DNA of 54,793 nt from contig DHMR01000046.1 of the NCBI GenBank assembly GCA_002405875.1, forward strand, positions 1-54,793. The letters are read 5' to 3'. Position 1 is the stretch's first letter; every line of letters begins with the position of its first letter. The translations under genes and the position numbers were made by a program. Origin of the DNA: a bacterium UBA4637 (GTDB lineage: Bacteria > Bacteroidota > Bacteroidia > Bacteroidales > Bacteroidaceae). Positions 1 through 8,003 of this stretch are shown here, one piece after another. Below the pieces are notes generated by a model. That model worked only from the letters and a program-made list of their open reading frames with translations. It had not been told where the DNA came from and did not search any database.

Positions 1-720
1 GCTACAGGTTATGGTAACGTTTACTTCCTCCTCAATATGCTCGCTACCAAGAACATCGACATCAAGGGCAAGACTGTATTGGTATCTGGTTCTGGTAACG
101 TGGCTCAATACACCATGGAGAAGTTGATCGAACTTGGTGCAAAGCCTGTAACATGCTCTGACTCTAATGGTTACATCTACGATCCAGATGGTATCGATCG
201 TGAGAAACTCGACTACATCATGGAGTTGAAGAACGTAGAGCGTGGTCGTATCAAGGAGTACGCTGAGAAGTACGGTGTGAAGTATGTAGAGGGTGCAAAG
301 CCTTGGTTTGAGAAAGCTGACATCGCTCTCCCATCTGCTACACAGAACGAGATCAACGAGGAGGCTGCCAAGGCTCTCATCGCCAACGGTGTTATCGCTG
401 TCAGCGAGGGTGCTAACATGCCATCTACTCCAGAGGCTATCAAGGTATTCCAGGACGCTAAGATTCTTTACGCTCCAGGTAAGGCTGCCAACGCTGGTGG
501 TGTTGCCGTATCAGGTTTGGAGATGAGCCAGAACTCTGAGCGCTTGAAGTGGTCTCGTGAGGAAGTTGACGCTAAGCTCCACGACATCATGAACGACATT
601 CACGCCAATTGTGTGAAGTATGGTACAGAGTCTGACGGCTATGTAAACTACGTGAAGGGAGCCAACGTTGCCGGCTTCCTGAAGGTTGCCAAGGCTATGA
701 TGGCTCAGGGTATCGTATAA
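1..720 (+). CDS. gdhA: NADP-type glutamate dehydrogenase, C-terminal part (5' end outside window)
   Basis: The reading frame is open from base 1 and encodes 239 residues to a TAA stop. It begins in the conserved ATGYGNVYF stretch of hexameric glutamate dehydrogenases and continues into the Rossmann domain (VLVSGSGNVAQYT, about residues 25-37 of the visible part). Family members are about 445 residues, so roughly the first 205 are missing. The enzyme interconverts 2-oxoglutarate plus ammonium and glutamate in the cytoplasm and is the main ammonium-assimilating route in many anaerobic Bacteroidota. Specificity for NADP rather than NAD is inferred from family resemblance only. A strong terminator follows 28 bases after the stop. 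Confidence 0.95.
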   Translation, partial: ATGYGNVYFLLNMLATKNIDIKGKTVLVSGSGNVAQYTMEKLIELGAKPVTCSDSNGYIYDPDGIDREKLDYIMELKNVERGRIKEYAEKYGVKYVEGAKPWFEKADIALPSATQNEINEEAAKALIANGVIAVSEGANMPSTPEAIKVFQDAKILYAPGKAANAGGVAVSGLEMSQNSERLKWSREEVDAKLHDIMNDIHANCVKYGTESDGYVNYVKGANVAGFLKVAKAMMAQGIV

Positions 721-748
721 AGATAAATAGTTAAAATTCATATATAAT

Positions 749-787
749 AATCCTCGGATTGGGTTTCCAATTCGAGGATTGTTTTTT
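749..787 (+). terminator. Intrinsic terminator of gdhA
   Basis: A near-perfect inverted repeat (AATCCTCG... at 749 pairing with ...CGAGGATT ending at 780, one mismatch) is followed by six T residues at 782-787. The T run is on the plus side only, so it ends gdhA transcription. Confidence 0.9.
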
Positions 788-859
788 ATAAAAATTACGC
801 TAAAATCTTCCGAATAGCTTATCAGAGGCTACAAGGAATCACATTATAAAGAAGAAAAA

Positions 860-1285
860 CTAAGGTTCATAGAACAACACCGCCTTGATGTATGTCTCAA
901 ACTTAGGGTCTTTCTGCTTGCTCAATCTCATCTGGATGATTGCCTTCAAAACCGCATAAAAGCAGAGGTTCAGCATCAAGCCGATCACGATCGCAAGGAC
1001 AGAAGTCCAAGTCTTGCCATAGACATACGCACTGTCTGGCATCGCCGAAAGGATGATGATTGGAATCAAAGTGATGATTCCACCCACCGTCATCTTGGTA
1101 CGAGGCGTACCACCCATATCCATGATAGCCTGCTTATCGAAAAGATAATCATCGAGTTGCATGCGGTCAATCCCATAGTTCTCCAACTTAGGGAAATTAG
1201 GACGGTCGCCATACATCTTGATCTTGCCCGTCACCTTATGTTCGAAGTCATTGAAAAACTCCTTCTCTGGATCCTTTAAATTCAT
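860..1285 (-). CDS. Small two-TM hypothetical membrane protein
   Basis: The 141-residue protein starts MNLKDPEKEFF. The frame stays open upstream to 1363, but a promoter-like TAccTTTG lies at 1326-1333, so the 26-residue extension would not be transcribed. A purine-rich AGAAAGAGAT stretch precedes the chosen ATG. Residues 1-65 are polar. Two hydrophobic segments follow (about 68-85 and 94-117), then a short basic tail. I do not recognise a family or function. It converges on gdhA and stands alone between gdhA and RNase P RNA. Confidence 0.75.
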   Translation of the reverse strand: MNLKDPEKEFFNDFEHKVTGKIKMYGDRPNFPKLENYGIDRMQLDDYLFDKQAIMDMGGTPRTKMTVGGIITLIPIIILSAMPDSAYVYGKTWTSVLAIVIGLMLNLCFYAVLKAIIQMRLSKQKDPKFETYIKAVLFYEP

Positions 1286-1325
1286 ATCTCTTTCTATTTT
1301 TAATATAATGTGAAAAGAAAAAAAG

Positions 1326-1333
1326 CAAAGGTA
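1326..1333 (-). promoter_or_regulatory. Bacteroidota -7 promoter element (TAccTTTG) for the 860-1285 gene
   Basis: CAAAGGTA on the plus strand reads TAccTTTG on the minus strand, which places a start site near 1319 and gives a ~35-nt leader. No clear -33 TTG at the right distance was seen. Confidence 0.6.
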
Positions 1334-1388
1334 TCTACCAATCGGAGAAACCTTCGCCTTCATACTTTAATTAAATAGGTAAAAAAGA

Positions 1389-1801
1389 GAAAGCAGTGCC
1401 CCTATAAGCCGAGTTCTGTACCCCATGAGTCAAACCCACGAGATTGTCTGCCATTTATCTAGACCTAGAGTCACCCCTAGGCTCAAGCACTCTACCCTCC
1501 GCAGTAGCCCGAAGGCAATCGGACGAGCCGCCCTCCATCTGCGGTATACATGAGCTTACAGTTCCCAGATGGCACAGCCTGACGATCACCCGCCAGCTGG
1601 TGGTCTCTTACACCACCTTCTCACCCTTACTCTCACCACCCCACTTGAAAAGTGAGATAAGCAAAAGCGGTCATTTTCTTCTGCCAACACCTACTGTCAC
1701 CAATAGCTTCTAGTTTCGGAAGTGGGATGCCCTACACTGCCCGGACTTTCCTCTCGCATCTCCATAAAGAAATGCCAGCGGCAGACCGAAACACTGCTTT
1801 C
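1389..1801 (-). ncRNA. rnpB: RNase P RNA (class A)
   Basis: The catalytic RNA of RNase P removes tRNA 5' leaders. On the minus strand the 5' part holds the hallmark GAGGAAAGTCCGGGC (plus 1739-1753) and the 3' part holds ACAGAACTCGGCTTATAG (plus 1402-1419). The two ends form a perfect 10-bp P1 helix: GAAAGCAGTG at 1792-1801 pairs with CACTGCTTTC at 1389-1398. A T-rich run (TCTTTTTT, plus 1381-1388) follows P1, so P1 itself may act as the terminator stem. The 413-nt length fits class A RNAs. Ends are set from P1 and from the promoter 7 bases upstream. Confidence 0.96.
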
Positions 1802-1807
1802 GGCTTG

Positions 1808-1840
1808 CAAAGGTACAAAAAAAAATCCGAATCTCTGCAA
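1808..1840 (-). promoter_or_regulatory. rnpB promoter
   Basis: TAccTTTG (plus 1808-1815) has a TTG about 22 bases upstream (plus 1838-1840). Seven bases downstream lies 1801, the 5' end of the P1 helix, so promoter and RNA end agree. Confidence 0.8.
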
Positions 1841-1890
1841 TATTTCTTTTGTTTTTTGCGCTTTTTCCGTTTTTACCGTTTTACATTCAA

Positions 1891-3456
1891 CTAATGCTTA
1901 CCACAGCAACCGCCCTCGTGCTTGACACCACCGATCACTGCCTGATGCTGGTCGCGAAGCAAGTCGTTGACAGTCTTAACTGGGTTGAAGGTGCTCAAAG
2001 GAACTTCTACGAACACCGTGTTCCAATCACTCATCGCACCATTCCAAAGACCTGGCAACTCCAATGCCTTCAAGTCCTTGCCATTCTTGCTCTTGCTGGA
2101 GATGAAACCCGTAGAAGGGTCCACATACTTAGGCAAGTCGAAAGGCTCACCCTTGTAATTCTTTGTAGCGCAAACCAGGTCAACAGGGTTGAAGTGAGTA
2201 CCCTGGGTAAACATCTTCATATACTCCTCGTTGTTCTTGTCTATCTGAGAACTTTCGAGAATCTGCAAGCTCACCGTACCATCACTATTATAAGTAAGGA
2301 ATGGACCACCTCCAGGCTCACCGACGTTCTTGACAACGCCACAGACACGCATCGGACGGTTCAACTTCTTACGAAGATAGATGACCAATTCGGCATCCTC
2401 CAATTCCTTGATGTCAGCCTTGCGACAGCACAAGTCACGCTGCAAGAAACGAATAATCTCCTCCAACTTGGCATGGTTGTACTGACCAGAGTCGAGCACT
2501 CTGAGGTATTCGAAAGCTTTCTTCTGAAGGGTAACCAAGATTCCTGCAATCACCTGCTTGTAGGTGACTGTATCCGCCTTCAAACGGTCTGGCACCACAT
2601 TATCTATATTCTTGATGAATACGACATCGGAATCGATTTCATTCAAGTTCTCTATCAAGGCGCCATGACCACCCGGACGGAACAAGAGACTTCCATCCTC
2701 GTTGCGGAAAGGCGTATTGTCTGGATTAGCTGCAATGGTATCGGTGCTAGGTTTCTGCTCCGAGAAAGAGATGTTGTACTTTACGCCAAACTTCTTGGCA
2801 TAGTAGTCTGCCTTCTCTGCCACCTTCTGCTTGAAAAGCTCCAAATGATCGTGGGAAACCGTAAAGTGAACGTTGGCTTCCCCATTGCTACTGGCATAAA
2901 GAGCTGCCTCCACCAAGTGTTCCTCCATAGGAGTGCGTATCTCGTCGGCAGAATACTCATGAAAGAGGAGCAAGCCCTTAGGCAACTGCCCATAATTCAA
3001 GCCTTTCGATTCCAAGAGGTTGGCCACCACAGCCTTATAGTTGCCTTCCTGGATGAGCTTCATGATGCCTTTGCCCTCGTTCTCATGACACTTGTCACAG
3101 AGTGCACTGCGGAAAGCAAACTTCTTGATATGATCGAAGAATTGTTTCTCGAAATCAGTCGTCGGCACGTCGTAAGGAGCATTCAAGAAAGCAAACATAT
3201 TCTTGAACATTCGACTGGCGGCACCAGAAGCTGGGACAAACTTCACGATTTTATGCCCCTCTGACTTATAGTCGTTCCAAGCCTGCTCGTAGTTCTTCAC
3301 TTCATCTTCCGTCGGAGCCATGATGCCCTTGCCGATGGCAGCCGCACCTTCCAACTTCAAGAAAGGAAAGCCCTCCTTGATCTGCTCCAACTGATGTTCA
3401 ATCTGCTGCTCGCTAATGCCGCGAGCCTGAATTTGGTTAAGATCTTGCTGATTCAT
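1891..3456 (-). CDS. DUF4301-type protein of unknown function
   Basis: The 521-residue cytoplasmic protein starts MNQQDLNQIQ and has no signal peptide or TM segment. It matches my recollection of the Bacteroidota DUF4301 family, with the marker VPASGAASRMFK near residue 75 and VNFTPVDLV-like and RPGGHGALIENLN segments further in. The glycine-rich nucleotide-binding look of ASGAASRMFK and RPGGHGAL recalls nucleotidyl- or sugar-phosphate-binding folds, but no reaction is established. The C-terminus ends in a Cys/His cluster (GGCCGKH), possibly metal-binding. It is monocistronic, divergent from the relA-like gene, and has its own TAaaTTTG promoter. Its stop lies 89 bases from the rnpB 5' end. 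Confidence 0.8.
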   Translation of the reverse strand: MNQQDLNQIQARGISEQQIEHQLEQIKEGFPFLKLEGAAAIGKGIMAPTEDEVKNYEQAWNDYKSEGHKIVKFVPASGAASRMFKNMFAFLNAPYDVPTTDFEKQFFDHIKKFAFRSALCDKCHENEGKGIMKLIQEGNYKAVVANLLESKGLNYGQLPKGLLLFHEYSADEIRTPMEEHLVEAALYASSNGEANVHFTVSHDHLELFKQKVAEKADYYAKKFGVKYNISFSEQKPSTDTIAANPDNTPFRNEDGSLLFRPGGHGALIENLNEIDSDVVFIKNIDNVVPDRLKADTVTYKQVIAGILVTLQKKAFEYLRVLDSGQYNHAKLEEIIRFLQRDLCCRKADIKELEDAELVIYLRKKLNRPMRVCGVVKNVGEPGGGPFLTYNSDGTVSLQILESSQIDKNNEEYMKMFTQGTHFNPVDLVCATKNYKGEPFDLPKYVDPSTGFISSKSKNGKDLKALELPGLWNGAMSDWNTVFVEVPLSTFNPVKTVNDLLRDQHQAVIGGVKHEGGCCGKH

Positions 3457-3492
3457 AATACCACATTTATGTTATTTTATGCGATTATGCCA

Positions 3493-3500
3493 CAAATTTA
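3493..3500 (-). promoter_or_regulatory. -7 promoter element (TAaaTTTG) for the DUF4301 gene
   Basis: CAAATTTA on the plus strand, 37 bases upstream of the start codon. The predicted start site is near 3486. The -33 element is weak. Confidence 0.55.
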
Positions 3501-3542
3501 GTAACTTTTTCCGAAAATGCGAAATTTTTACACGATTTTTTG

Positions 3543-3550
3543 TACCTTTG
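3543..3550 (+). promoter_or_regulatory. -7 promoter element (TAccTTTG) for the relA-like gene
   Basis: TAccTTTG lies 30 bases before the ATG at 3580, and an unusually good ribosome-binding site (AAGGAGGGAC, about 3566-3575) follows. The -33 region is only T-rich. Confidence 0.75.
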
Positions 3551-3579
3551 CATCAAAATATTAACAAGGAGGGACGAAA

Positions 3580-5796
3580 ATGAACGAAACTTTCACATTT
3601 ACACCAGAAGAAAGAGAGCAAACCTTGCTCATCTTGGACAGACTAAGAACTGCCATCGGAGACACCATCTCCGAGGAAGACGAAGCTCATTTGAGAGAAG
3701 ACATCCATCATGCTTTCGAGAACCACCAGATACGCCGCAATGTATTTGGGCACAACCCTATCCTGCATGCCTTGCAGACTGCCGAGATTGCCGTCAACGA
3801 GATTGGGCTCAAGCGAGATGGCGTCATTGCCATTCTGATGCAAACAAGTGTCATCGATGGCTACCAAACGCTCGATGACATCAAGAGAAAATACGGAAGC
3901 AGCGTAGAGCACATCATCAGCGGACTTCTCCGCATCCACGACTTGTACAAGCGCAACCCAGTGATCGAGAGCGAGAATTTCCGCAACTTGCTCATCTCAT
4001 TCTCCGAGGACATGCGTGTCATCCTCATCATGATAGCTGACCGCGTCAACATCATGCGACAAATCCGTGATACCAACCAACTGGAGGCCAAGCACGAAGT
4101 GAGCGAGGAGGCAAGTTATCTATATGCGCCGCTGGCACACAAACTGGGTCTCTACAAATTGAAGAGCGAGCTAGAGGATCTCAGTCTGAAATACCTCGAA
4201 CATGACGCCTATTATTTAATAAAGGAGAAGCTCAACGCCACCAAGGCGGCACGTGACGCCTATATCGCCCGTTTCATCAAACCTATCCAAGAGAAGTTGG
4301 ACGAGGCGGGACTGAAATACCACATGAAAGGCAGAACCAAGAGCATCCACTCCATCTGGCAGAAGATGAAGAAACAAAACTGCGGATTCGAAGGTGTCTA
4401 CGATCTCTTCGCCATCCGCATCATCCTCGACGTACCAAGAGAGATGGAATACAAGCAGTGCTGGCAGGTGTTCGCCATCATCACCGACATGTACCAACCG
4501 AACCCGAAGCGTATGCGCGACTGGCTTTCCGTACCCAAAAGCAATGGATACGAGAGTCTGCACACCACCGTACTAGGTCCGGAAAACAAATGGGTGGAGG
4601 TTCAGATACGTACCGAGCGAATGGACGACATCGCCGAACATGGTCTGGCTGCCCACTGGAGATATAAAGGCATCAAACAGGGAGAAGGCGGCATTGACGA
4701 ATGGCTTGCCAACATACGAAGTGCCCTTGAGAACAACGACGACCTTCAGTTGATGGACCAGTTCACCACCGACCTGAAGGAAGACGAAGTATATGTATTC
4801 ACCCCGAAAGGCGACTTGCTCAACTTTCCGAAAGGTGCGACGGTGCTCGACTTCGCCTACTACATACACTCACGCATCGGCAACAACTGCGTGGGAGGAA
4901 AAATCAACGGACGAGCCGTCAGCTTCCGTCAGGAACTCCATTCGGGCGACCAAGTAGAGATCCTGACCCAAAGCAACCAGAAGCCACGTCCTGAATGGCT
5001 CAACATCGTGCAGACCTCCAAGGCGAAGGCCAAGATACGCCTTGCCATCAAGGAGACCCAGAAGAAGGATGGTCTCATGGCCAAGGAATTGATCGAGCGA
5101 CGCTTCAAGAACCGCAAGATCGAGATCGACGAGAGCATCATGGCACGAATCATCAAGAAGATGGGTTACAAAGAAAACTCAGATTTCTACAAGGACATAG
5201 CCGAGGAGAAACTGGATGTCAACACGGTCATCGACCGCTACATCGCAGAACGAGACCATGACCTCAATCTCACCAATGTCACCAAGCCAGCAGAGAGCGC
5301 AGCCAACTTTGAATATGAAAACCCTACCGAGGAACTTTTGAAGCAAAGCGACGACGTGCTGACCATCGACGAGAACCTCAAGGGCATCGATTTCGAACTG
5401 GCGCATTGCTGCCACCCTATCTACGGAGACCCTATCTTCGGCTTCGTCACCATCAACAAGGGTATCAAGATTCATCGTACTGACTGCCCTAACGCCCGAG
5501 AGTTGCGCCGCCGATTCGGCTATCGCATCGTGAAAGCACGCTGGAGCGGAAAGGGTACTTCCCAATATGCCATCACCCTGCGTATCATCGGCAATGACGA
5601 CATCGGCATCGTAAGCAATATCACCAACGTCATCTCCAAAGAAGACAAGCTGGTCATGCGAGGCATCAACATCACATCCAAGGACGGATTGTTCTCGGGC
5701 AATGTGACCGTCATGATTGACGACGCAAGCAAAACGGAAGCGCTCATCAAGAAACTGTGCGCAATCAAAGGAGTCAAACAAGTAACGAGAATATAA
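3580..5796 (+). CDS. RelA/SpoT-family (p)ppGpp synthetase with degraded hydrolase site
   Basis: The 738-residue RSH protein makes the stringent-response alarmone (p)ppGpp from ATP and GDP/GTP. Domains in order: HD-type hydrolase region (about 50-190), synthetase (about 240-365, with GRTKSIHSIWQKM, YDLFAIR around Asp275, PKSNGYESLHT and EVQIRT with Glu340), TGS (about 400-465), a Cys-His segment (AHCCHPIYGDPI) and a C-terminal ACT domain. His63 and Asp154 of the hydrolase are kept. The His-Asp pair that names the HD domain appears replaced by Gln88-Thr89 in LMQTSVID, so hydrolysis is probably lost and this is probably the synthetase-type copy. It is monocistronic with its own promoter and a good Shine-Dalgarno. 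A hydrolase-competent partner would be expected elsewhere in the genome. Confidence 0.93.
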   Translation: MNETFTFTPEEREQTLLILDRLRTAIGDTISEEDEAHLREDIHHAFENHQIRRNVFGHNPILHALQTAEIAVNEIGLKRDGVIAILMQTSVIDGYQTLDDIKRKYGSSVEHIISGLLRIHDLYKRNPVIESENFRNLLISFSEDMRVILIMIADRVNIMRQIRDTNQLEAKHEVSEEASYLYAPLAHKLGLYKLKSELEDLSLKYLEHDAYYLIKEKLNATKAARDAYIARFIKPIQEKLDEAGLKYHMKGRTKSIHSIWQKMKKQNCGFEGVYDLFAIRIILDVPREMEYKQCWQVFAIITDMYQPNPKRMRDWLSVPKSNGYESLHTTVLGPENKWVEVQIRTERMDDIAEHGLAAHWRYKGIKQGEGGIDEWLANIRSALENNDDLQLMDQFTTDLKEDEVYVFTPKGDLLNFPKGATVLDFAYYIHSRIGNNCVGGKINGRAVSFRQELHSGDQVEILTQSNQKPRPEWLNIVQTSKAKAKIRLAIKETQKKDGLMAKELIERRFKNRKIEIDESIMARIIKKMGYKENSDFYKDIAEEKLDVNTVIDRYIAERDHDLNLTNVTKPAESAANFEYENPTEELLKQSDDVLTIDENLKGIDFELAHCCHPIYGDPIFGFVTINKGIKIHRTDCPNARELRRRFGYRIVKARWSGKGTSQYAITLRIIGNDDIGIVSNITNVISKEDKLVMRGINITSKDGLFSGNVTVMIDDASKTEALIKKLCAIKGVKQVTRI

Positions 5797-5879
5797 GCAG
5801 CAAAGAACTAATAATGTTTAAAATAGGAAGCACATGTGTTAAGCATTGTTATATTACAATATCTTTTCACTAGTCGCTA

Positions 5880-5909
5880 TTGCTAGATTGGGAAAAAGTA
5901 GTAACTTTG
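5880..5909 (+). promoter_or_regulatory. Strong -33/-7 promoter upstream of a short non-coding unit
   Basis: TTG at 5880-5882 and TAacTTTG at 5902-5909 are separated by 19 bases, the textbook Bacteroides spacing. The predicted start site is near 5916. No gene follows on this strand before the terminator at 5954-5978. Confidence 0.8.
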
Positions 5910-5915
5910 CACATG

Positions 5916-5978
5916 TGTTTTTCATAGTATTAGATTTAAGGTTAACAAGGTCGGGGTCACAGCGGTGACCCTTTTTTT
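5916..5978 (+). ncRNA. Putative ~63-nt small RNA (Bacteroidales-1-like)
   Basis: A consensus promoter, about 38 nt of A/T-rich RNA containing AGTATTAGATTTAAGGTTAA, and a GC-rich terminator hairpin form a compact unit between the relA-like gene and the convergent YtxH cluster, with no usable ORF. From memory the segment resembles the Bacteroidales-1 RNA motif, a structured element often near ribosomal-protein genes. That identity is recollection and not a search result. The promoter and terminator are directly visible. The function is unknown. Confidence 0.6.
5954..5978 (+). terminator. Intrinsic terminator (small RNA and relA-like gene)
   Basis: GGGTCAC and GGTGACCC pair around AGC, followed by seven T residues (5972-5978). 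It ends the small RNA and would also stop read-through from the relA-like gene. Confidence 0.9.
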
Positions 5979-6237
5979 ATTTCTTCTTAAATTTACGATA
6001 CAACTTCCAAGCCAGCAAGGCTCCATCAAAAGCACTAGCCCCCACAGAGAAAAGACTTTGCATACGCTTACTAGGAGTAGCCTTCTTGGACAATATTTCC
6101 GGGCGAACAAAAAGCGACCGCCAAAGAGTCTTGATTTTAGCATCATCTGCCTCAATATCCTTACGCAACAATTCCTTACGCAAACGAATCTCATTCAAGG
6201 AATTGTACTGTATCTGTTCTGGAACTTCCGATATCAT
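5977..6237 (-). CDS. Small basic hypothetical protein of the YtxH/holin-like cluster
   Basis: The 86-residue protein starts MISEVPEQIQ and is rich in Lys and Arg. Residues 62-78 are mildly hydrophobic and the C-terminus is very basic (YRKFKKK). It lies 5 bases after the holin-like gene and is third in a YtxH-holin-this gene order common in Bacteroidota, which suggests an envelope-associated role. I do not recognise a named family. Its stop codon overlaps the T run of the facing terminator. Confidence 0.75.
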   Translation of the reverse strand: MISEVPEQIQYNSLNEIRLRKELLRKDIEADDAKIKTLWRSLFVRPEILSKKATPSKRMQSLFSVGASAFDGALLAWKLYRKFKKK

Positions 6238-6242
6238 ACCAA

Positions 6243-6593
6243 TTATTTTTGCATGAGGATACTTGCCAAGAATTTAACCAATGGACGCTCAATCCACTGA
6301 TGGCGGAAAATGACAAATACCATTAATAACAATATATATATACCTGCCACTATGCAGAAGCCCCAGGCATTGCCCACCAAGGAGCCTAGGAAAAAAGCAA
6401 GCGCAAATGACAGATAGATGAGGGCTATGACCAGCAAGCCCACCAACACTACGGTCATCGTGATGGCTGTGAGCAACCTGACCACTTTATCCACAACATC
6501 GAGCTTCACGTATTCCGTCTGAAGCCCGATGTAATGTTTGAGCACCTCAACGAGTTGCCCGATAGTTTCTACATTTTTATCACTAGAAAACAT
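6243..6593 (-). CDS. Phage-holin-superfamily (Actinobacterial holin-X/DUF1469-like) membrane protein
   Basis: The 116-residue protein starts MFSSDKNVETIGQ. A TTG six codons upstream (6611) keeps the frame open, but the ATG has AGG directly before it and fits the family start. An N-terminal amphipathic part (about 1-38) precedes two hydrophobic hairpin segments (about 40-66 and 72-95) and a short basic end. Despite the family name, such proteins are ordinary inner-membrane proteins usually next to YtxH-like proteins and are often linked to envelope stress. Nothing here indicates lysis. It sits between the YtxH gene and a small basic protein. Confidence 0.8.
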   Translation of the reverse strand: MFSSDKNVETIGQLVEVLKHYIGLQTEYVKLDVVDKVVRLLTAITMTVVLVGLLVIALIYLSFALAFFLGSLVGNAWGFCIVAGIYILLLMVFVIFRHQWIERPLVKFLASILMQK

Positions 6594-6630
6594 CCTGATA
6601 AAATAGATCAAACAATCTTGCTAAGATTCC

Positions 6631-6843
6631 TTATACTTCTGGAGCTGCATCCTTGATGTCATCCACCAAGTCGTCAACATCTTTCTTGCTCAACTTGATA
6701 TTGTGCTTGTTGCAGAAATTATCTACTGCGTCAGCAATCTTGCTGCGAGTATCCTCTCCCTTCTCAGGAGCGAAAACCAAACCAAGAGCTGTTCCGGCGA
6801 TTGCACCGCCAAGGAAAGCGCCAATATAACCTAATGCTTTCAT
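6631..6843 (-). CDS. YtxH-like small membrane protein
   Basis: The 70-residue protein starts MKALGYIGAFLGGAIAG. The upstream frame to 6930 overlaps the promoter and is rejected. A glycine-zipper TM segment (about 5-25) is followed by APEKGEDTRSKI, the usual YtxH signature, and an acidic C-terminus with DDLVDDIKD. YtxH proteins are small inner-membrane proteins often induced by stress. The biochemical role is unknown. It is first in a three-gene minus-strand cluster. Confidence 0.85.
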   Translation of the reverse strand: MKALGYIGAFLGGAIAGTALGLVFAPEKGEDTRSKIADAVDNFCNKHNIKLSKKDVDDLVDDIKDAAPEV

Positions 6844-6927
6844 AATTACAAATTTTAAATTGTTAAACATGTTATCAAGACATAGAAAAGCTGCTTCGCA
6901 AGAAACAACCTTTACATCTTTGTGATG

Positions 6928-6935
6928 CAAATATA
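6928..6935 (-). promoter_or_regulatory. -7 promoter element (TAtaTTTG) of the YtxH cluster
   Basis: CAAATATA on the plus strand. The predicted start site is near 6921, leaving a ~78-nt untranslated leader before the ATG at 6843. The region 6936-7113 between this promoter and the next plus-strand gene is A/T-rich. It holds only a weak TAttTTcG (7052-7059) that may serve the SPOR lipoprotein. Confidence 0.6.
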
Positions 6936-7113
6936 CGAATTATTCCGCAACAAGCCATGATTTTTTCCTTAATTTTTTATTAAAATTGTTGTATAACCTT
7001 GATTTAACAAACTTTATTGGAACTTTGTGTCTTTATTTCCAATATTATTTGTATTTTCGCAGAACAAAAGTAAAATGAAATTATAAGTTAAACCATAAAA
7101 TGATTATTAAGGT

Positions 7114-7590
7114 ATGAAGAAATTATCAGTTTTGAGCTTGGGTTTGTGCGTCGTTTTGGCACTCGCCAGCTGTAAGTCAAAGGAAAGTATGTACAAGAAA
7201 GCTTACGAGAAGGCACAGGCTCAAGAGGAACAGACTGCACCGACTACAGAGCCAGTGGTAACTCCTTTGGAGACAACAACTCCTTCCCAGTCAACCAACA
7301 CAGAGGTTGACAACGCTACTGTTCGTCAAGAGAACGTATCCCTCGTCTCAGGTTCTGGTCTTCAGAACTTCAGCGTAGTAGTAGGCTCTTTCTCTTTGAA
7401 GGCAAACGCTGAAGGTCTCTATAACACATTGAAGAGCGCAGGTTACGATGCACAGATTGTTTTCAACAACGAGCGCAACATGTACCGTGTGGTAGCTTCC
7501 ACATTCGTAGACAAGGCTGGCGCTGTCAAGAGCCGCAACGAGCTCCGTGCCGGCAAGTATCCTGATGCTTGGTTGCTCTTTAAGAAATAA
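7114..7590 (+). CDS. SPOR-domain lipoprotein
   Basis: The 158-residue protein has a type II signal peptide with lipobox LASC (Cys20), a Gln/Glu/Thr/Pro-rich linker (about 30-85) and a C-terminal SPOR domain (about 87-158, from NFSVVVGSFS). SPOR domains bind peptidoglycan stripped of stem peptides at division septa, so a periplasmic, membrane-anchored role at the cell wall is likely. The stop codon overlaps the ruvX start (TAATG), implying translational coupling with ruvX and def. Confidence 0.88.
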   Translation: MKKLSVLSLGLCVVLALASCKSKESMYKKAYEKAQAQEEQTAPTTEPVVTPLETTTPSQSTNTEVDNATVRQENVSLVSGSGLQNFSVVVGSFSLKANAEGLYNTLKSAGYDAQIVFNNERNMYRVVASTFVDKAGAVKSRNELRAGKYPDAWLLFKK

Positions 7591-8003
7591 TGCGCATCTT
7601 ATCTATCGACTACGGTAAGAAACGTACAGGATTAGCAGTGACCGACCCCCTGCAAATCATCGCAGGGGGGCTGGGCACTGTCAATACACCGGAGCTCTTC
7701 GCATATATTGAAAAATATATACAGACAGAACAGGTGGAAAGGATTGTCATTGGCAAGCCCGTGCAGCCCAATGGTCAGCCTAGCGAGAACCTAGCCCGCG
7801 TGGAAAATTTCTATAACCGTTGGCGCAAGGCCCATCCTGAGGTTCCCATTGAGTATTACGACGAAAGATTCACTTCTGTTCTCGCCCATCGAGTCCTGAT
7901 AGACGGGGGAGTCAAGAAAAAAGTCAGAAAAGAAAACAAAGGATTGGTGGATGAGATCAGCGCCACCATCATATTAGAAGATTATTTGCAATCAAGAAAA
8001 TGA
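7590..8003 (+). CDS. ruvX: Putative Holliday junction resolvase RuvX (YqgF family)
   Basis: The 137-residue protein has the RNase H-like fold motifs of YqgF/Ruv[15 protein letters not shown] (residues 5-18), VIGKP, the DERFTS segment near residue 90, and [14 protein letters not shown] at the C-terminus. The Asp residues in these motifs are the expected metal ligands. The family is assigned to pre-16S rRNA 5' maturation and to Holliday junction cleavage in different organisms. It overlaps the preceding lipoprotein gene by one base and def by four (ATGA). A run of six G residues encodes Gly-Gly near 7664-7669. Confidence 0.93.
   Translation: MRILSIDYGKKRTGLAVTDPLQIIAGGLGTVNTPELFAYIEKYIQTEQVERIVIGKPVQPNGQPSENLARVENFYNRWRKAHPEVPIEYYDERFTSVLAHRVLIDGGVKKKVRKENKGLVDEISATIILEDYLQSRK

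Noticed and set aside
1444..1925. Two plus-strand ORFs
   Set aside because: They overlap RNase P RNA on the other strand and are not conserved protein patterns.
1849..3264. 471-codon plus-strand ORF
   Set aside because: It lies wholly antisense to the DUF4301-type gene, has no promoter or family pattern, and is a frame shadow.
5179..5781. 200-codon minus-strand ORF
   Set aside because: Antisense to the relA-like C-terminus, no promoter or family match.
6243..6593. Phage lysis holin
   Set aside because: The family name is misleading; the YtxH neighbour and lack of any endolysin or phage gene point to an ordinary envelope protein.
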